Part shown: positions 62,462-64,000 of the stretch, piece after piece
How the letters are laid out: each line of letters begins with the position of its first letter
Position numbering within the stretch: position 1 is the first letter of the stretch
Source: Candidatus Bacteroides merdigallinarum
GTDB lineage: Bacteria; Bacteroidota; Bacteroidia; Bacteroidales; Bacteroidaceae
DNA: 64,000 nucleotides
Assembly: GCA_019116285.1 (NCBI GenBank)
Contig: DXBX01000026.1
Coordinates: 1-64,000 of the forward strand
Direction of reading: 5' to 3'
Program-made: the position numbers and the translations under genes
Notes under the pieces: generated by a model
What the model saw: the letters and a program-made list of their open reading frames with translations, nothing else
Told to the model about the DNA's origin: nothing
The model's database searches: none

Positions 62462-63319
62462 ATGAGTTACAATTTGTTGAAAGGAAAGAAAGGCATCATC
62501 TTCGGTGCCCTGAACGAGCAGTCCATCGCTTGGAAGGTGGCCGAAAGGGCCGTCGAGGAAGGCGCCACTATCACGTTGTCCAATACGCCGGTGGCCGTGC
62601 GCATGGGCCAGGTCTCTGCCTTGTCCGAGAAGTTGAACGCCGAGGTCATTCCGGCCGATGCCACCAACGTGGCAGACTTGGAGAACGTCTTCAAGCGTTC
62701 GATGGAAGTCCTGGGCGGACAGGTGGACTTCGTGCTTCACTCCATCGGCATGTCGCCCAATGTGCGCAAGAAGCGTACCTACGACGACCTGGATTATGAC
62801 ATGCTGGGAAAGACGCTGGACATTTCGGCCCTCTCTTTCCACAAAATGATCCAGTCTGCCAAGAAGCTGAACGCCATTGCAGAGTATGGCTCCATCGTAG
62901 CCTTGAGCTATGTGGCTGCCCAACGCACTTTCTTCGGTTATAACGACATGGCCGATGCCAAAGCGTTGCTGGAGTCCATTGCCCGCAGCTTCGGGTATAT
63001 CTATGGACGTGAGCACCATGTGCGTGTCAACACCATTTCCCAGTCGCCCACGATGACCACGGCCGGTTCGGGCGTGAAGGACATGGACAAGCTCTTTGAC
63101 TTCGCCAGCCGCATGTCTCCTCTAGGTAATGCTTCGGCCGATGAATGTGCAGACTATTGCATCGTGATGTTCTCCGATCTGACCCGCAAGGTGACCATGC
63201 AGAATCTCTACCACGATGGTGGTTTCTCCAGCATGGGCATGAGCCTCCGCGCCATGAACACCTATCAGAAGGGCTTGGAGGACTATATGGACGAGAACGG
63301 AAATATCATTTACGGATAA
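62462..63319 (+). CDS. fabI: Enoyl-[acyl-carrier-protein] reductase FabI
   Basis: GKKGIIFGALNEQSIAWKVAERAVEEGA, HSIGMSPNVRKKRTYDDLDYD, YGREHHVRVNTISQSPTMTTAGSG. Confidence 0.93.
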   Translation: MSYNLLKGKKGIIFGALNEQSIAWKVAERAVEEGATITLSNTPVAVRMGQVSALSEKLNAEVIPADATNVADLENVFKRSMEVLGGQVDFVLHSIGMSPNVRKKRTYDDLDYDMLGKTLDISALSFHKMIQSAKKLNAIAEYGSIVALSYVAAQRTFFGYNDMADAKALLESIARSFGYIYGREHHVRVNTISQSPTMTTAGSGVKDMDKLFDFASRMSPLGNASADECADYCIVMFSDLTRKVTMQNLYHDGGFSSMGMSLRAMNTYQKGLEDYMDENGNIIYG

Positions 63320-63414
63320 TGCTTTTTTCGGTGATTTGTGGGGTGGGTGGTGAACACCCACTGCCATAAATGCCCAAAATAACTGTGGAAACTGTATCTG
63401 TGGAAAAACAATCG

Positions 63415-64000
63415 ATGACTCCAGCTCTATACCTCCTTCCCGTTACCCTGGGCGATACGCCCATAGACACGGTATTGCCTGCTTATAACAAGGAAGTAAT
63501 TGCCGGCATCCGCCATTTCATCGTGGAGGATGTGCGTTCGGCGCGCCGTTTCCTGAAGAAAGTGGATCGCGAGGCGGACATTGATGCGATGACATTCTAT
63601 CCCTTGAACAAGCATACGTCGCCCGCCGATATTTCCGGTTATCTGAAGCCTTTGGAAGAAGGATTGCCGATGGGGGTCATATCCGAAGCCGGATGTCCGG
63701 CCGTGGCTGATCCCGGTGCGGATGTGGTAGCCATTGCCCAACGCAAGAGTCTGCGGGTGGTGCCGCTCGTGGGGCCATCGTCCATCATTCTTTCCGTGAT
63801 GGCATCGGGATTCAACGGACAGAGCTTCGCCTTCCACGGTTACCTGCCCATCGAACCGGCCGAGCGTGCCAAGAAACTCAAGCTACTGGAGCAACGTATC
63901 TACAATGAGCACCAGACGCAACTCTTCATCGAGACGCCTTATCGCAACAATAAGATGATGGAAGACATCCTCCGCACCTGCCGTCCGCAGACGCGTCTGT
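63415..64000 (+). CDS. SAM-dependent methyltransferase, RsmI-like (runs off the window)
   Basis: MTPALYLLPVTLGDTPIDTVLPAYN...GVISEAGCPAVADPGADVV...LVGPSSIILSVMASGFNGQSFAFHGYLP; not in the ORF track because the frame is open at the edge. Confidence 0.85.
   Translation, partial: MTPALYLLPVTLGDTPIDTVLPAYNKEVIAGIRHFIVEDVRSARRFLKKVDREADIDAMTFYPLNKHTSPADISGYLKPLEEGLPMGVISEAGCPAVADPGADVVAIAQRKSLRVVPLVGPSSIILSVMASGFNGQSFAFHGYLPIEPAERAKKLKLLEQRIYNEHQTQLFIETPYRNNKMMEDILRTCRPQTRL

Overview
Window from a Bacteroidales-type chromosome, judged from TAnnTTTG promoters, SusC/SusD, Mfa/Fim-type fimbrillins and several DUF48xx/49xx families. Mostly conserved genes: glmM, a DHH phosphoesterase, comEC, rpe, fmt, rlmH, nadC, fabI, tamB plus a BamA/TamA-like protein, and rsmI-like at the right edge. 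Accessory loci: (i) an Abi_2 gene at the left edge; (ii) a fimbrial cluster (8351-16623) in which one fimbrillin has its lipoprotein leader split off by a 1-nt frameshift; (iii) a SusCD polysaccharide-utilisation locus with an ECF sigma/FecR pair, GH3 and two GH109-like Gfo/Idh/MocA proteins (34793-47166); (iv) a two-methyltransferase plus GIY-YIG/helicase restriction-like cluster (47157-51916). The most unusual signal is not a gene. At least seven intergenic places carry short contiguous tandem arrays whose unit length is fixed at 22, 23 or 24 bp, mostly built around a small dyad, although unit sequences differ between arrays. Two more arrays have an 11-bp period (half of 22). Some arrays run into the 3' ends of genes and supply their stop codons. 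No tRNA, rRNA, CRISPR array, or intact transposase/integrase was recognised. All calls are by eye, without database searches.
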